A DNA stretch of 64,000 nucleotides from positions 12,488,194 through 12,552,193 of the forward strand of contig NC_066852.1 of the NCBI RefSeq assembly GCF_001640805.2, read 5' to 3'. Made by a program: the position numbers and the translations under genes. This document shows positions 62,827 through 64,000 of this stretch, in pieces (positions within the stretch are counted from its first letter, which is position 1; each line of letters opens with the position of its first letter). The notes beneath the pieces were generated by a model that made no database searches, had not been told where the DNA came from, and was given only the letters and a program-made list of their open reading frames with translations. This stretch comes from Lates calcarifer (taxonomy: Eukaryota > Chordata > Actinopteri > Centropomidae).

Positions 62827-63321
62827 TGTTGGGGGTGGAGAGGGGGGCACCATGAGGATCACTGGGGCCTTCTGGACCCAAGCTGTTGTTCTGAGCACAG
62901 ACCGGCACGCTTACAACCACACACGCATGCACACAGAGAATAAAATGACATAAACCACACACACTTCAAACTTCCCATTACTTGTTTGTTGTGCCTGCAG
63001 AGTGGACATTGTGTAGCAGAGCCTCAGCTGTCCTCAGACTGGGGTCACTCCTGACACAGCCACTGTCATGATAAGCCCAGGTTGTAGCAAATGAGCAGAT
63101 AAATGTTTACTTTTTCATTACCTTTGTGCTTTCCAGCCCACTGCTCTAAAATGAATGTTTATAAAATGTGTTTTCAAAGTTTTATACCATGGGTCTGAAA
63201 CAGTAGCTTCACTCTAGTTGTCCTTGTTTAAATATAATTTTAATAATATAATGTTAATAAACCTGATATGCAGTGATGTAATCCACTACAATCAACACTG
63301 TGCTGAAGTTCTCAGGGAAAG

Positions 63322-63340
63322 TTTTTTTTTTTTTTTTTTT
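63322..63340. repeat. poly(T) tract, 19 T
   Basis: Homopolymer with no recognisable element beside it. Confidence 0.9.
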
Positions 63341-64000
63341 ATGTTGTAATTTTGACTTTATTTGAATGAAATTCATGTCCAGCTGTGGCTCAGAGTCAGC
63401 TGGCTGAGGTGCTGTTCAACCAGATGCTTTATGGGTAGTTTCACTGTTCAGAAAGTTGCACAATACGTTATAGCTCCGGGCAATACTCAGTGCACGTCTG
63501 TTTGCGTGTGTGCAGTATTCTCAAACATTTATCATTTACACTTTTATAAAGTTCATTTCACCAGATATAAAGGGAAAGTGTCTTTTAAGTAGCAGCAGAA
63601 CAAAATGGCACATTCCAATCAAGCTGATGATACTGACACTGCTGTGGATGTATTATAAGACACAAGATGCTGTCATATTTAAGTTTAGTCAGATTCTGAT
63701 TCTTGATAAATAAACTGATGATAAAACACATCCACTTTTTTAAATCAAGCCCTTTTGACCTTCATGTATCCAGGTTTCATCACAGCAGGAGAAACACTGG
63801 TGTAGCTAATGGTATCAACAATGACTCATTTACACTAAGACACCTGAGATGCTACAACCATATAAAGCTGTTGAAGTGAATGTACTAGCAAACACTCAGG
63901 AGACATGTTTGGATTCCTGTTTATAAGTGCATGACAAATGTAAGTCAAACTTTCATTCTCTGCTCTGGTTTAGCCTTTACCAAGTCTAGTTAACTGAAGT

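Larger units (their letters stand above)
57039..64000. other. intergenic or intronic DNA, no gene seen
   Basis: A/T-rich, with simple repeats and one inverted repeat copy (58,093-58,203). ORFs present are short and lack splice or codon support. Confidence 0.45.

Noticed and set aside
62662..62953. Overlapping ORFs around 62.7-62.95 kb as a signal-peptide exon of a neural adhesion gene
   Set aside because: The frames run through a GT microsatellite and show no hydrophobic leader or Ig-domain continuation.
1..64000. CRISPR arrays, operons, rRNA or tRNA genes
   Set aside because: None seen. The intron structure and repeat content are those of a vertebrate nuclear genome, and the only tRNA-like sequence is the SINE remnant near 11.1 kb.

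Overview
This is a vertebrate nuclear window, almost certainly from a ray-finned fish and probably a percomorph. The evidence is two intron-rich genes with GT-AG introns (many of 80-500 bp), protein sequences close to the vertebrate families BCO2 and SNX19, and several interspersed repeats of types I know from percomorph genomes. The DNA is AT-rich and mostly non-coding. There is no sign of a bacterial or organellar origin.

Layout. 1-12.6 kb is mainly non-coding. It holds a Tc1/mariner-type MITE (524-865), a candidate two-exon orphan gene (2,864-3,735), a perfect 15-bp hairpin, long simple repeats, and a tRNA-like SINE remnant near 11.1 kb. 13,027-21,269 (minus) is a complete 12-exon bco2 (carotenoid 9',10'-oxygenase). 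Every exon join keeps phase, the product is 556 aa, and all four iron-binding histidines are present. 21.3-23.4 kb is the divergent intergenic region, with a TATA box and a 19-codon uORF on the bco2 side and an RFX X-box-like site towards snx19. 23,469-28,602 (plus) is a complete snx19 coding region: 11 coding exons, 912 aa, membrane anchor + PXA + PX + nexin C, followed by two AATAAA signals. From 28.8 kb to the end there are about 35 kb with no recognisable gene. This stretch contains a solo LTR with a perfect 5-bp target duplication (31,893-32,801), a second MITE related to the first, a degenerate LINE reverse transcriptase fragment (50.6-50.9 kb), several dispersed fish repeats, and a few unproven exon-like ORFs.

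The two confirmed genes lie head to head, with 2.2 kb between their start codons. They are functionally unrelated as far as is known: BCO2 breaks down carotenoids, and SNX19 is an ER-anchored endolysosomal sorting nexin. Both human orthologues lie on 11q, so the pairing may be old linkage tightened in fish. The most intriguing unknown is the orphan at 2.9-3.7 kb. It has a TATA-like box, one strong splice pair in matching phase, a poly(A) signal, and a predicted peptide with a motif resembling RHIM/cryptic-RHIM amyloid signalling motifs. All of this is prediction from sequence alone.
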